DNA of 64,000 nt from Prevotella bivia DSM 20514. GTDB taxonomy: Bacteria; Bacteroidota; Bacteroidia; Bacteroidales; Bacteroidaceae. This document shows, in pieces, positions 9,417 to 19,001 of the stretch. The position numbers and the translations under genes are program-made. Position 1 is the first letter of the stretch. Every line of letters starts with the position of its first letter. Below the pieces are notes generated by a model, which worked only from the letters and a program-made list of their open reading frames with translations, ran no database searches and had not been told where the DNA came from. The stretch covers positions 253,240 to 317,239 of the forward strand of contig NZ_JH660659.1 of NCBI RefSeq assembly GCF_000262545.1. Direction: 5' to 3'.

Positions 9417-9519
9417 AAAAGGTAAGCTTTTACCCCATAAAAGATGACCTTTTAATAAGTAAAAGGTAAGCTTTTGTGGTGTAAAACGTTACCTTTTAGA
9501 AAGTCAAAGCTTAGCTTTT
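9417..9519. repeat. 22-bp-period palindromic array A (5 units)
   Basis: Five 15-bp units start at 9417, 9439, 9461, 9483 and 9505, exactly 22 bp apart: AAAAGGTAAGCTTTT (units 1 and 3), AAAAGATGACCTTTT, AAAACGTTACCTTTT and CAAAGCTTAGCTTTT. Each is separated from the next by a 7-bp linker of different sequence. The shared form AAAAGNTNANCTTTT is its own reverse complement. The array fills the 233-bp gap between the distal GH92 and GH20 and begins 18 bp past the GH92 stop. Related arrays occur at 26.3, 39.1 and 51.2 kb. Function unknown. Confidence 0.85.
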
Positions 9520-9536
9520 CTGCACTCTTTTATTAT

Positions 9537-11792
9537 TTACTGAAGATAAAATTTTACATTTCCTGCTTTTATAAGCTGGTCATGGGTAAGGCGGAAGCTA
9601 TTATAGGGTTTACCTCCAAGCTCTACCTTCTTTATTATTTCAGCCTTATCGCTAGGGCTTACAGTCTCTATCACGAGTTGTTCACGTCCCCATTGTTGTT
9701 TATCTAGTTTGATTATAATTTTATTAAATACTGGCGAAGTAAAGGTGTAAGATGGATTACCTGGGCAATCAGGATAAAAACCCATCATATTAAATACAGC
9801 CCACGCTGACATAGCTCCTGTATCATCATTGCCGGGGATACCTTCTGGCAGATTTTTAAAGTTTTCCTTTAACAATCGACGAACTTCCTTTTGCGTACGC
9901 CAAGCCTCGCCTTTAAAGTAAGAAAAGAGATGGGCATACGCAATATCTGGCTCGTTAGCAGGATCATAATAACCTTTATCGAAAACCATTTGAAGCTTAT
10001 TTACAAACGCTTTCTGTCCTCCCATTAGCTTAGCATATCCCTGTACATCGTGAGGAACAAAGAACGTATAGTTCCAAGCATTTCCCTCGTGGAAGCCGGG
10101 TGAAGGTTCAAAGTTCTCACCTTGTTTAGGATCGAAAGGTGTAAGAAACTTACCATTGGGAAGCAATGGGCGCATCGTACCATACTGTTTATCGTAATAG
10201 CTACGATAATTGAGCGAGCGATCATAGAATAATTTGGCATCTTTTGTTTTTCCTAAAGCTTTAGCTAAACGAGATAAAGCATTGTCTGCCACGTAATATT
10301 CTAAAGCATGAGAAACAGAGTTATCATACTGTTCGCGAAGAGCGACATAGCCTTTTTGTAAATAATCGTCATTATCTGGGCGAAGAAGATTGCCCTTTCC
10401 TGCAATAGTAGCCGATTTATAAAAAGCTTCGTATGCCTTATTAATATCATAACCACGCAAGCCTTTAAGATACGAGTCGGTGATAACAGGAATAGCAGGG
10501 TCGCCTTCCATTGTATAAGTTTCTCTTCCAAAGAGTTCCCATTTTGGCATCCATCCATGCTCCTCATACATATTAATCATAGTACGGATCATATCACGCT
10601 GCTTTTCTGGATAAACTAACGTGAGCAACTGATGTACATTACGGTAAGTATCCCAAAGAGAATAAACCGTATAGCGATTGCCCTCTGTGATAGTTTTTAT
10701 CTTATCACTTTCAAGTGCAGGATACTGTCCGTTTACATCTTGCAGTATATTAGGATGAATAAGTGTATGATAAAGCGCTGTGTAGAATATAGTTTTCTGA
10801 TCTTCAGTTCCACCTTCTACCATAATTCTTGACAAATTATCCTTCCAAGCCTGACGAGCCTCTGCATGAATTTGATCGAAAGTTTTACCTTTTTGTTCTT
10901 CCTCTAAGTTCTGACGTGCATTCTCAATACTTACAAACGACACCCCCATTTGCACTTCTAATTGCTCATTTGTCTTTGTATCGTAATTCATAAAAACACC
11001 AATATCATCGCCAGCTATGTCTTTCTTATAATTGGTGTAGAGTTTAAACTTGCCATTGTCCTTATCCCACTCGGCTTCTACACCTGTCATAGGGCGTTGT
11101 TTCTTCCAATAACCAGAAGAAAGCGGTTTCTTATTAACACGCATCACAAAATAAATAGGGAAAATGGCTTGTGGATTATAACAAAATGTGCCTAATACTT
11201 TCATTCCCTCAAACTCACAATCGTTTACTTTCTTTATAAACGCTCCACTCTCATTGGTTAAGCCTTCACCAAGATTGAGCAAGATATGACTTTTGCCTTT
11301 AGGAAAAGTAAAACGTGCTACAGAAGAACGTAAAGTGGCAGTTACCTCTGTCTTTATATTATAATCGGTAAGAATATTAGCATAATAGCCAGGTTTAGCC
11401 ACTTCGTTTTTATATCTACTGCCATATTCTTTGTAGTCCACTTTCAGCTCACCAGTAGTAGGCATAAGTAAGAGCGAGCCCATTTCTGGGCAACCCACTC
11501 CACTCAAATTGACATGAGAATAACCTGTAAAAAAGACATTATAAAATTCGTAGGGAGTTGACCACCAACGTGCATCTTTATCGTATTTGTTATCAGGACT
11601 TCCCATTACATTAAAGGGAACTACCGACATAAGCCCATTAGGGCATACAGCACCAGGGTTAGTAGTACCAAAATTGGATGTTCCGATGAAAGGGTTTACA
11701 TAATCTACCACATCCTTTTGACTTTCAGCCTTTGCTGTAAACGAAAAGAACACAAATAAAACACAAACCCATTTCCACCAATTATTCGTCAT
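9537..11792 (-). CDS. GH92 alpha-mannosidase, second paralogue (secreted)
   Basis: A 751-residue GH92 enzyme with a signal peptide (hydrophobic core WVCVLFVFFSFTAKA). The family motifs YVNPFIGTSNFG near the N-terminus, SLWDTYRN, EGNAWNYTFFVPHD, ANEPDIAYAH and GNDDTGAMSAW are all visible, so the calcium site and catalytic acid/base are present. Compared with the paralogue at 3346-5496, NEP is followed by DIAYAH rather than SHH and the catalytic-base segment is GNDDTG rather than GNEDVG. In this family such differences go with different linkage preference (inference). The gene is preceded by a terminator hairpin after GH130 and followed by repeat array A, so it may be its own transcription unit. 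Confidence 0.95.
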   Translation of the reverse strand: MTNNWWKWVCVLFVFFSFTAKAESQKDVVDYVNPFIGTSNFGTTNPGAVCPNGLMSVVPFNVMGSPDNKYDKDARWWSTPYEFYNVFFTGYSHVNLSGVGCPEMGSLLLMPTTGELKVDYKEYGSRYKNEVAKPGYYANILTDYNIKTEVTATLRSSVARFTFPKGKSHILLNLGEGLTNESGAFIKKVNDCEFEGMKVLGTFCYNPQAIFPIYFVMRVNKKPLSSGYWKKQRPMTGVEAEWDKDNGKFKLYTNYKKDIAGDDIGVFMNYDTKTNEQLEVQMGVSFVSIENARQNLEEEQKGKTFDQIHAEARQAWKDNLSRIMVEGGTEDQKTIFYTALYHTLIHPNILQDVNGQYPALESDKIKTITEGNRYTVYSLWDTYRNVHQLLTLVYPEKQRDMIRTMINMYEEHGWMPKWELFGRETYTMEGDPAIPVITDSYLKGLRGYDINKAYEAFYKSATIAGKGNLLRPDNDDYLQKGYVALREQYDNSVSHALEYYVADNALSRLAKALGKTKDAKLFYDRSLNYRSYYDKQYGTMRPLLPNGKFLTPFDPKQGENFEPSPGFHEGNAWNYTFFVPHDVQGYAKLMGGQKAFVNKLQMVFDKGYYDPANEPDIAYAHLFSYFKGEAWRTQKEVRRLLKENFKNLPEGIPGNDDTGAMSAWAVFNMMGFYPDCPGNPSYTFTSPVFNKIIIKLDKQQWGREQLVIETVSPSDKAEIIKKVELGGKPYNSFRLTHDQLIKAGNVKFYLQ

Positions 11793-11824
11793 ATCAAAGA
11801 ATTATTTTAGATAAGAAAAAATAA

Positions 11825-11886
11825 AATCGGCAATTGACGTTTTACAGTTTACACACAAAAGTGCTGTAAAACAATCAATGCCGATT
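11825..11886 (-). terminator. Terminator after the GH130 gene
   Basis: A long hairpin has an outer stem AATCGGCA..TGCCGATT and an inner stem GTTTTACAG/CTGTAAAAC. Read on the minus strand it is followed by a T-rich tract (TTTTATTTTTTC). It follows the GH130 stop and would separate GH130 from the downstream GH92. Confidence 0.8.
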
Positions 11887-11894
11887 ATTATATA

Positions 11895-12869
11895 TTAAAC
11901 AATAGAATTGCGCTTTGTAAACTCTATTATTTCGTCAATGTACCCAAATGCCATACCTACAACAGTATCAGCAGCACCATAATAAACAGCTACACGATCG
12001 CCGTCTTGTAATGCTGCACATGGGAATACAACATTAGGCACATCGCCAGCCAATTCATAAGGGGCTGCAGGAGCTAACAAGTAAGGCTGCGTGCGGTAAA
12101 GCACTTTGGTAGGATCGTCCTTATCAAGAATAGCTGCACCCATAGAATAACGGAAACCATTGCAAGTATTGATGACACCATGATAGAAAAGCAACCAGCC
12201 TTCTTTTGTTAAGAAAGGCACTGAGCCTGCACCTATTTTAGTACACTGCCATGCACTCTCTGGGAAAGGAGTAACCTTCATCACACAACGGTGTTCGCCC
12301 CAGTACTTCATATCAGGCGAAAAGCTAACATAAATATCGCCAAAAGGAGTATGACCATTGTCGCTAGGACGACTCAACATAGCATATTTGCCATTAATCT
12401 TTTGAGGGAAGAGTACACCATTTCTATTGAATGGTAGAAAAGCATTTTCACACTGGTAGAAGGTTTTAAAATCGAAAGTGTAACCTATGCCGATTGTTGG
12501 ACCATTATACCCATTACACCATGTTATCCAATAACGATCTTCTATCCATGTTACACGTGGATCATACTTGTATTCAGACTCTATCATCTGCGTATTTCCT
12601 GCCTCAAAAGTGATAGGATCAGGATTAATATCCCAATTGATACCATCCTTACTAAAGCCCGCAAAAATATTCATTTGTACAGCCTTATTATCACATCGAA
12701 AAACACCTGCAAAGCCATCCTCAAATGGTACAACCGCACTATTAAAAATACTATTCGAAGAAGGAATGTGATAACGATCAATAATAGGGTTCTTGCTATA
12801 TCTCCACATTATATCCTTACAGTTTGTAGGACGATCTTCCCAAGGAAGTAATTTCTTTAAATCTGTCAT
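11895..12869 (-). CDS. GH130 beta-mannoside phosphorylase (Man-GlcNAc phosphorylase-like)
   Basis: A 324-residue protein with no signal peptide, so cytosolic. It is a five-bladed propeller of family GH130: [21 protein letters not shown] near the N-terminus, [17 protein letters not shown] (about 101-117, with the conserved catalytic Asp103) and the distal segments GAGSVPF and LFYHGV are typical. The closest known role is phosphorolysis of beta-1,4-mannosyl-N-acetylglucosamine to mannose-1-phosphate and GlcNAc in N-glycan catabolism. Its company (GH92, GH20, GH33, N-acetylhexosamine-kinase-like gene) supports this. It is first in the cluster and closed by its own terminator. Another beta-mannoside specificity within GH130 cannot be excluded. 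Confidence 0.88.
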   Translation of the reverse strand: MTDLKKLLPWEDRPTNCKDIMWRYSKNPIIDRYHIPSSNSIFNSAVVPFEDGFAGVFRCDNKAVQMNIFAGFSKDGINWDINPDPITFEAGNTQMIESEYKYDPRVTWIEDRYWITWCNGYNGPTIGIGYTFDFKTFYQCENAFLPFNRNGVLFPQKINGKYAMLSRPSDNGHTPFGDIYVSFSPDMKYWGEHRCVMKVTPFPESAWQCTKIGAGSVPFLTKEGWLLFYHGVINTCNGFRYSMGAAILDKDDPTKVLYRTQPYLLAPAAPYELAGDVPNVVFPCAALQDGDRVAVYYGAADTVVGMAFGYIDEIIEFTKRNSIV

Positions 12870-13163
12870 TGATTTAGACGTTAAGTTTAAGTTCTCTGGT
12901 TATTATTGATTGTAAAATTAAGAATAAATTACGATACATAATAGATAATAGAAATCTTTTTGGTTTATTTCAAAGAAAAGGAAAAGTCATTAACAAATAT
13001 TATAGAAGAGATCATCATAACCAATATTCTTAATTTAGTGAGCAATTTATCATTACAAATAAATGATGCAAAAAGTAAAGAAATGGTTACTATGCAGAGA
13101 AATTGAACGTGTTATATAAATACAATAAAATAGGAATATATTGGTTTTTGCATTTTATTTATG
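12870..13163. other. Intergenic region between divergent GH130 and DUF5686 genes
   Basis: AT-rich, about 290 bp plus the promoter that follows. I see no open frame of note, no hairpin with a T-run and no convincing -7 box for GH130. Regulatory sites for the glycan cluster could lie here but cannot be assigned. Confidence 0.4.
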
Positions 13164-13171
13164 TATCTTTG
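13141..13171 (+). promoter_or_regulatory. Promoter of the DUF5686-yihY operon
   Basis: TTG at 13141-13143 and TATCTTTG at 13164-13171, 20 bp apart, form a canonical Bacteroidetes promoter. The predicted start lies near 13178, about 130 nt before the chosen start codon. Confidence 0.6.
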
Positions 13172-13305
13172 CATTTACTAAATCGTATTCGATAAGCAAA
13201 GAAGAAATAGCAAATGAAGCACCACTCACAAAGTAAAAAAAGTTATAAATAACCCATTTGAGCAATATACAATACTCAAAAACGCTATCCGAAAAATGGG
13301 TGGCC

Positions 13306-15867
13306 ATGAAGCAGATGAAGAAATCGATTAAAATATTATCAATTTTCACATTATTTTGGACACTAGGCTTAACTGCTAGTGCCCAAAATTTGCGTTGCTA
13401 CATTATTGATGCACAAACGGGAGATAGTATTCCTTTTGCAAGTGCAGTATATGTAACAACCAAATTAAGAGCATCCAGTGACTCTGCGGGAATTTTAGTT
13501 ATTGGAAAACAAATAGGGCAAACCCTAACTGTGACAGCCGTAGGTTATAACGCCCGTCGTATTAAAATTACTTCAAATATAGGAGATGAACTAACTATAA
13601 AACTAATATCACAAGTAAAAAGATTAGAGGGTGTAGTCGTTAAGGCAAAGAGGAAACGTAAATACACTAGAAAAAACAACCCTGCTGTAGAACTAATGCG
13701 GCGTGTTATTGCAGCTAAGAAACACACAAATCTTAGCAACTATGATTATTACCAATTTGAAAAATACCAAAAGCTCACTATGGGTATTAATAATATTACT
13801 CCTGAAGAACTAGAAAAAGGTATTTTTAAGAAACATCCATTTTTGATAAACCAAGTAGAAGTATGTCCATATAACCTTCAGATGATACTTCCTATTTCTG
13901 TAGACGAAACACTTACTAAACATATATATCGGAAAAATCCAAACAATGAAAAGGATATAATAAAAGCACAAGATACACGTGGTATATCAAAGTTACTACA
14001 AACTGGTGCTACGCTTAATGTTATGGCGAAAGATATTTTTAAAGATATTGATCTCTATGACGATAATATAGAATTATTACATCAGCGCTTTCCTTCTCCA
14101 ATAGGAAGTGCTGCTATATCATTCTATCATTATTATATTGATGATACCACATACGTTGATCAGGATAAGTGCATTCGCTTACAGTTTATGCCTGCTAATC
14201 AACAAGACTTTGGCTTCCGTGGTGAACTTTATATACTTGCCGACAGTTCTTTGCATGTACGCAAATGTGTAATGCAATTGCCTGCTAATACAGGTGTAAA
14301 CTTTGTGCAGTCTATGAAGTTTGAACAGGAGTTTAAAAAATTGCCTAATAATGAATGGGTAATGACTGTTGATAACCTTGTTGCAGAACTACGGCTTACG
14401 AAACTTTTAGAGCGTGCTATTGCAATCCGCTCTACAAGGCTAGACAACTATAGCTTTGATCCTATAGATAAAGCAGAGTTTAAGGGTAAAGCAGCTCTTA
14501 AATATGATCCAAACGCTAAAATGCGAAGTAAAGATTATTGGGCAAAGCATCGTAAAGAACAACTTTCAAAGGGAGAAGCAGACATTGATAACTTTGTCCA
14601 CAATGTTACCCAAATGAAGAGTTTCAAATGGATTATCTTTGCAACAAAAGCACTGATAGAAAACTTTATAGAAACAGGCTCACACAATACACCCTCAAAA
14701 ATTGATATAGGTCCTATAAATACCATCATATCTAAGAATTATGCTGATGGTTATCGTTTCCGTGCTTCTGCTCGTACTACAGCTCACTTCAATCCACATT
14801 GGTTCTTTGAAGGATATTATGCTTATGGCACGAAGAGCCATAACCATTACTATGATGCTAAGGTAACTTATTCTTTCAACAAGCCCGAATACTTACCAAT
14901 AGAATTCCCTATTCAAACCTTATCTTTTGAGTCAAATAAGGATGTAGAATCACCTTCTGACAAGTTTCTTATCCATAATAAGGATAACTTTTTCATGGCT
15001 TTCCGCCCTGTAAAAGTTGAAAAGATGTACTTCTTTAATCGTCAAAAAATCAATTTTAAGTGGGAAACTGATTATGGATTAGCATCATCTATTGAAGCTC
15101 GAACAGAAAGCAACAGACCAACAGGAGACCTGGTTTATCAACTAATGGACGGATCAATCGTTAATAACATTCGCCGTACAGAGTTTACTTTAGGTTTTGA
15201 TTATCGCCCAGGACAAAGCTATATCAATACTAAACAAAATCGTTTGGAAGTAAATCTTGACGCGCCCCAATTTACATTAAAGCATACCATAGGAGTAAAA
15301 AACTTTCTTGGAGGTAACTTTACTTCAAATCTTACTGAGTTTACTGCTTACAAACGTTTATGGCTAGGTAGTTGGGGTAATATTGATGCTAGGTTGATAG
15401 CTGGTGTACAATGGAATAAAGTTCCATTCCCTCTTCTTATTATGCCACCTATTAACACATCATATTTTGAGAATCAATGGACATTCTCTATGATGAATAA
15501 TATGGAATTTCTCAACGACCGTTATGCTATGTTCTCTGTAGCTTGGAATCTTCAAGGAAAGATATTAAATCGTATTCCTCTAATAAAGAAATTAAAATGG
15601 CGCGAGTACATAGGCATCAAAGGGATGTGGGGACATCTTTCCAATAAGAATAATCCGCTCCTTCTTGAGAATGCAAATAATCCTGCACTTTACCGTTTCC
15701 CTGAAGGAACATATATTATGACACATGACCCTTACATGGAACTAGTAGTTGGAGTCTATAATATCTTCAAAGTTTTACAAGTCAATTATGTACGCCGACT
15801 TACCTACACGGGGATGCCTGGTGTTCATAAAAATGGCATTCGCTTCGGCTTTAATTTAGTATTCTAA
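13306..15867 (+). CDS. DUF5686 and carboxypeptidase-regulatory-like domain outer-membrane protein
   Basis: About 853 residues. The frame is open further upstream from a TTG, but the ATG at 13306 (or 13315) directly precedes a signal peptide (KKSIKILSIFTLFWTLGLTASAQ), so I start there. Residues just after the cleavage site (CYIIDAQTGDSIPFASAVYV) form a CarboxypepD_reg-like beta domain. A basic KRKRKYTRKNNPAVELM linker and the large DUF5686 region follow. The protein ends in an aromatic-terminated strand (FGFNLVF), as outer-membrane barrels do. Function is unknown; homologues are widespread in Bacteroidetes envelopes. The next gene starts 1 bp after the stop, so they form an operon. Confidence 0.85.
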   Translation: MKQMKKSIKILSIFTLFWTLGLTASAQNLRCYIIDAQTGDSIPFASAVYVTTKLRASSDSAGILVIGKQIGQTLTVTAVGYNARRIKITSNIGDELTIKLISQVKRLEGVVVKAKRKRKYTRKNNPAVELMRRVIAAKKHTNLSNYDYYQFEKYQKLTMGINNITPEELEKGIFKKHPFLINQVEVCPYNLQMILPISVDETLTKHIYRKNPNNEKDIIKAQDTRGISKLLQTGATLNVMAKDIFKDIDLYDDNIELLHQRFPSPIGSAAISFYHYYIDDTTYVDQDKCIRLQFMPANQQDFGFRGELYILADSSLHVRKCVMQLPANTGVNFVQSMKFEQEFKKLPNNEWVMTVDNLVAELRLTKLLERAIAIRSTRLDNYSFDPIDKAEFKGKAALKYDPNAKMRSKDYWAKHRKEQLSKGEADIDNFVHNVTQMKSFKWIIFATKALIENFIETGSHNTPSKIDIGPINTIISKNYADGYRFRASARTTAHFNPHWFFEGYYAYGTKSHNHYYDAKVTYSFNKPEYLPIEFPIQTLSFESNKDVESPSDKFLIHNKDNFFMAFRPVKVEKMYFFNRQKINFKWETDYGLASSIEARTESNRPTGDLVYQLMDGSIVNNIRRTEFTLGFDYRPGQSYINTKQNRLEVNLDAPQFTLKHTIGVKNFLGGNFTSNLTEFTAYKRLWLGSWGNIDARLIAGVQWNKVPFPLLIMPPINTSYFENQWTFSMMNNMEFLNDRYAMFSVAWNLQGKILNRIPLIKKLKWREYIGIKGMWGHLSNKNNPLLLENANNPALYRFPEGTYIMTHDPYMELVVGVYNIFKVLQVNYVRRLTYTGMPGVHKNGIRFGFNLVF

Positions 15868-15868
15868 A

Positions 15869-17209
15869 ATGACAAAGACAAGATTCACTATTAATCGACT
15901 TATATTCTACTTCAAACGCCAAATATGGAGGCATTCTGATGTACGCTTTAAGGATAATCCTTTAGTTTATATTGCCCAGCGCCTCTATTTAGTATTTACT
16001 GGCTTATTTGTAGATAAACATTGGGGATACGCTGCCCAATTAACCTATAATACTATGATGGCGCTCATTCCTATGTTTGCAGCCATCATAGCAATAGCAC
16101 GTGGTTTTGGCTTTGAAGACTATATCGTTGAATGGTGTAAACATATCTTTGCCAATCAGCCTAATACAGCTAAAGTTGTGGTAAATCTTGCTAAATCATA
16201 CATAGATTATACACACACTGGAGTTGTATTGGGTATAAGTTTGGTATGGATGCTATATTCTGTTATATCACTTTTTAATAATATAGAAGTTGTTTTTAAT
16301 GGTATCTGGGGCGTTAAGAAAGAACGCAGTGTGGGACGAGCTATTACCGATTATGTTTCTATTTTGATATTTCTTCCCCTCACCTTAATTTTATTATCAG
16401 GTCTCAGCATCTTCTTTCAGTCCATTCTAGTCAATTTACCTAATTTTAAAGTACTCACACCTCTTCTTCAAGGACTCATTGGCTTTATACTTCCTTTAGC
16501 CATCCTTACTATCATTTTCATTTTAATGTACACACTTTTACCAAATACAAAAGTGCGTATATCTATGGTATGGCTTCCTGCTTTATTAGCAGCCATTGGC
16601 ATAATAGTAATACAAAATGTTTATATTCACTTCCAAATACTTTTTGCAAGCTACAATCTTATTTATGGTTCGCTTGCAGCCTTACCTTTACTGATGCTTT
16701 GGTTACAACTTTCTTGGTATATCTGTATTGGCTTTGCCGAGTTAGGAAGAGCTAATCAAGAACTAACCGACGGACACCTAGGGGAATTGCGCAATGATAG
16801 TTTGAGAGAAAAACTTCGCAAATGCTGTGTTATTTTGAGTGTGATGGGGCGTGGACAGGTACGTGCTGATGGACCTATTGATGCTAGAAAGCTACAACTT
16901 CAGACCAGCTATAGCTATGCACGAATCATGCGATCCCTCGATCTTCTCATAGAGACTCGCCTTATTACTAAAACCCTTCGCGAAGATAATATTGAAGTTT
17001 TTACACTCAATTACGATACCTCTCAGCTCACGATGGGATTTGTTATCCATACACTTTTAGGAGCAAAAGCACCTCATCGCGAGGGAGAAGCAAGTCTACG
17101 CATTGATGATTATGAAGACTCTATCCTAGATAAATACTACGAGACTTACATAAAAGCAATGAACAGCATTCCTATTATAGAACTTACTGACAAAGAAAAA
17201 ATGGGATAA
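15869..17209 (+). CDS. YihY/virulence factor BrkB family inner-membrane protein
   Basis: A 446-residue membrane protein. Residues 1-45 are basic and cytoplasmic. Six hydrophobic segments follow (about 60-300), with family hallmarks LTYNTMMALIP, LVWMLYSVISLFNNIEVVFNGIW and YNLIYGSLAALPLLMLWLQLSW. The last 130 residues are soluble and look like a winged-helix domain (SVMGRGQVRADGPIDARKL, YARIMRSLDLLIETRLI), common in Bacteroidetes members. The family was once called RNase BN in error; its real role is unsettled. Translation is tightly coupled to the preceding envelope gene. Confidence 0.9.
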   Translation: MTKTRFTINRLIFYFKRQIWRHSDVRFKDNPLVYIAQRLYLVFTGLFVDKHWGYAAQLTYNTMMALIPMFAAIIAIARGFGFEDYIVEWCKHIFANQPNTAKVVVNLAKSYIDYTHTGVVLGISLVWMLYSVISLFNNIEVVFNGIWGVKKERSVGRAITDYVSILIFLPLTLILLSGLSIFFQSILVNLPNFKVLTPLLQGLIGFILPLAILTIIFILMYTLLPNTKVRISMVWLPALLAAIGIIVIQNVYIHFQILFASYNLIYGSLAALPLLMLWLQLSWYICIGFAELGRANQELTDGHLGELRNDSLREKLRKCCVILSVMGRGQVRADGPIDARKLQLQTSYSYARIMRSLDLLIETRLITKTLREDNIEVFTLNYDTSQLTMGFVIHTLLGAKAPHREGEASLRIDDYEDSILDKYYETYIKAMNSIPIIELTDKEKMG

Positions 17210-17212
17210 CAT

Positions 17213-17274
17213 ACTATCCTATATTCACGAGAGATTAGCTCCCAACAACCAATCTCTCGTGAATATAGGATAGT
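17213..17274. terminator. Long perfect hairpin between yihY and dnaB
   Basis: The arms 17213-17236 and 17251-17274 are perfect reverse complements (24 bp), with a 14-nt loop. It lies between converging genes and probably acts as a bidirectional terminator. T-rich sequence follows only weakly. Confidence 0.7.
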
Positions 17275-17339
17275 TTACAATAAAACAGTATTACTCTTAT
17301 GCAAATAACGACACCTATCAATCATTCTTCTAACTACTA

Positions 17340-18857
17340 CTAATACGGTACATTACCATCAATAGGTGAGAACACATTAGACGGATCTTCATTCACACGA
17401 CTACCCATAACTTCTCCTCCTTGCCCATCTATTGGCAATGGTAATGAATAATCGTTATCTTCAGGATTAGCAAAACGAGTAAATTCTCCACGGAAACTTA
17501 ATAATACATCTCCTGTAGCACCTTTACGATGCTTAGCAATAATGATTTGAGCCATACCATGAAGATCTTGTCCCTTCTCATCAGCATAAATATGATAATA
17601 CTCTGGACGATGCACAAAGAGAACCATGTCAGCATCTTGCTCAATAGCACCAGATTCGCGCAAATCGGATAACTGCGGACGCTTTCCCTCTAATCCTTCA
17701 CGTTGTTCTGTAGAACGGTTCAACTGCGAAAGTGCTAAGATGGGTATATTTAATTCTTTGGCTAATCCTTTCAGAGAACGGCTAATGGTAGATACTTCTT
17801 CTTGACGACTACCAAATCTAGCTCCATTGGCATTCATCAACTGCAAATAGTCAATCATAATCACCTTGATATCATGCTCACGCACTAAGCGACGAGCCTT
17901 AGTACGTAATTCAAAAATAGACAATCCCGGAGTATCATCCATATAGATTGGTGCTCCTTGCAAATAACGGATTCTATCGTCAAAGCGCTTCCATTCAGCC
18001 TCATCAAGTTGACCACTCAATATTTTACTGCCAGGAATAGAGCAAACATTAGACATCAAACGATCCACCAACTGTACTTTATTCATTTCAAGAGAGAAAA
18101 AAGCTATGGGCAGACGATGATCCACTGCAATGTTTTTAGCAATACTCAAAGCAAAAGAGGTTTTACCCATGGCTGGACGTCCTGCGATAATAACAAGATC
18201 GGACTGTTGCCATCCAGAAGTTATTTCATCTAACTTAGTGTACCCTGTTGGAACTCCTGTTAATCCACCCTTATTTTCGGCAGCACGCATCAATATTCTA
18301 TGCGCTTCATCGATAATAGGATCTATTTGCACGAAATCTTGAGTCATATTCTTTTGAGAAAGATCAAAAAGCTCACGCTCTGCTTTTTGCATCAAGTCAT
18401 CAACATCTACCGTCTCATCAAAAGCATCGGTTTCTATCATTGATGCAAATTTAATCAACTGTCGTGCCAAAAACTTTTGTGCCAAAATACGTGCATGGTA
18501 TTCTATATGAGCAGAAGAAGCTACTTGTGAGCTTATTTCTACTAAATAATCCAAGCCACCTACTTCGTCTAAGGCTCCTAGATGGCGTAGTTCTTCTTGA
18601 ACAGTAACGATATCTACTGGACGTTCATGGAGATTTAAGCTCTGAATAGCCTCATACATTTTTTGATGTCGAGGATCATAGAATGTTTCTGGACGGATAA
18701 TTTCAGAAACAACAGTAAATGCGTCTTTATCTATCAACAATGCACCTATTACTACACGCTCTATTTCCATTGCCTGCGGTTGTAGATGACCGTAGGAATT
18801 ATCAATAGGTGCCGATTGGCGCCGTCTTGCTGTTTTGCTAGTTTTGTTCTCTGCCAT
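17340..18857 (-). CDS. dnaB: Replicative DNA helicase DnaB
   Basis: The hexameric 5'-3' helicase of the replication fork. The 505-residue protein has the N-terminal DnaB domain (about 28-130, MEIERVVIGALLIDKDAF), a linker and a RecA-like motor domain. Walker A is GRPAMGKTS (226-234), followed by SLEM and Walker B IMIDYLQLM. SQLNRSTE and DLRESGAIEQDAD complete the DnaB motifs. The C-terminal tail after FRGEFTRFANPED is acidic and poorly conserved. No intein is present. The gene converges on yihY and is divergent from ispE. Confidence 0.97.
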   Translation of the reverse strand: MAENKTSKTARRRQSAPIDNSYGHLQPQAMEIERVVIGALLIDKDAFTVVSEIIRPETFYDPRHQKMYEAIQSLNLHERPVDIVTVQEELRHLGALDEVGGLDYLVEISSQVASSAHIEYHARILAQKFLARQLIKFASMIETDAFDETVDVDDLMQKAERELFDLSQKNMTQDFVQIDPIIDEAHRILMRAAENKGGLTGVPTGYTKLDEITSGWQQSDLVIIAGRPAMGKTSFALSIAKNIAVDHRLPIAFFSLEMNKVQLVDRLMSNVCSIPGSKILSGQLDEAEWKRFDDRIRYLQGAPIYMDDTPGLSIFELRTKARRLVREHDIKVIMIDYLQLMNANGARFGSRQEEVSTISRSLKGLAKELNIPILALSQLNRSTEQREGLEGKRPQLSDLRESGAIEQDADMVLFVHRPEYYHIYADEKGQDLHGMAQIIIAKHRKGATGDVLLSFRGEFTRFANPEDNDYSLPLPIDGQGGEVMGSRVNEDPSNVFSPIDGNVPY

Positions 18858-18918
18858 ATATAAGCAACAAAATTACAAAAAAACTATGAAAACGACTCGC
18901 TACTAATCTAAGTTTTTT

Positions 18919-18926
18919 TATCTTTG
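18919..18926 (+). promoter_or_regulatory. -7 box of the ispE promoter
   Basis: TATCTTTG matches TAnnTTTG about 75 bp before the ispE ATG. No clear -33 TTTG is present at the ideal spacing, so the promoter call rests on the -7 element alone. Confidence 0.4.
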
Positions 18927-19001
18927 CACAAGATAGTTAAGAATACTATGAGTTAAGATTATTATCCGTATTTCGTATTCATCAAAAATAATAATAATGT
19001 T

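Noticed and set aside
9417-9519. CRISPR array
   Set aside because: The constant part is 15 bp and palindromic, the variable part only 7 bp and the unit drifts. CRISPR repeats and spacers are longer and repeats are near identical. No cas genes are present.
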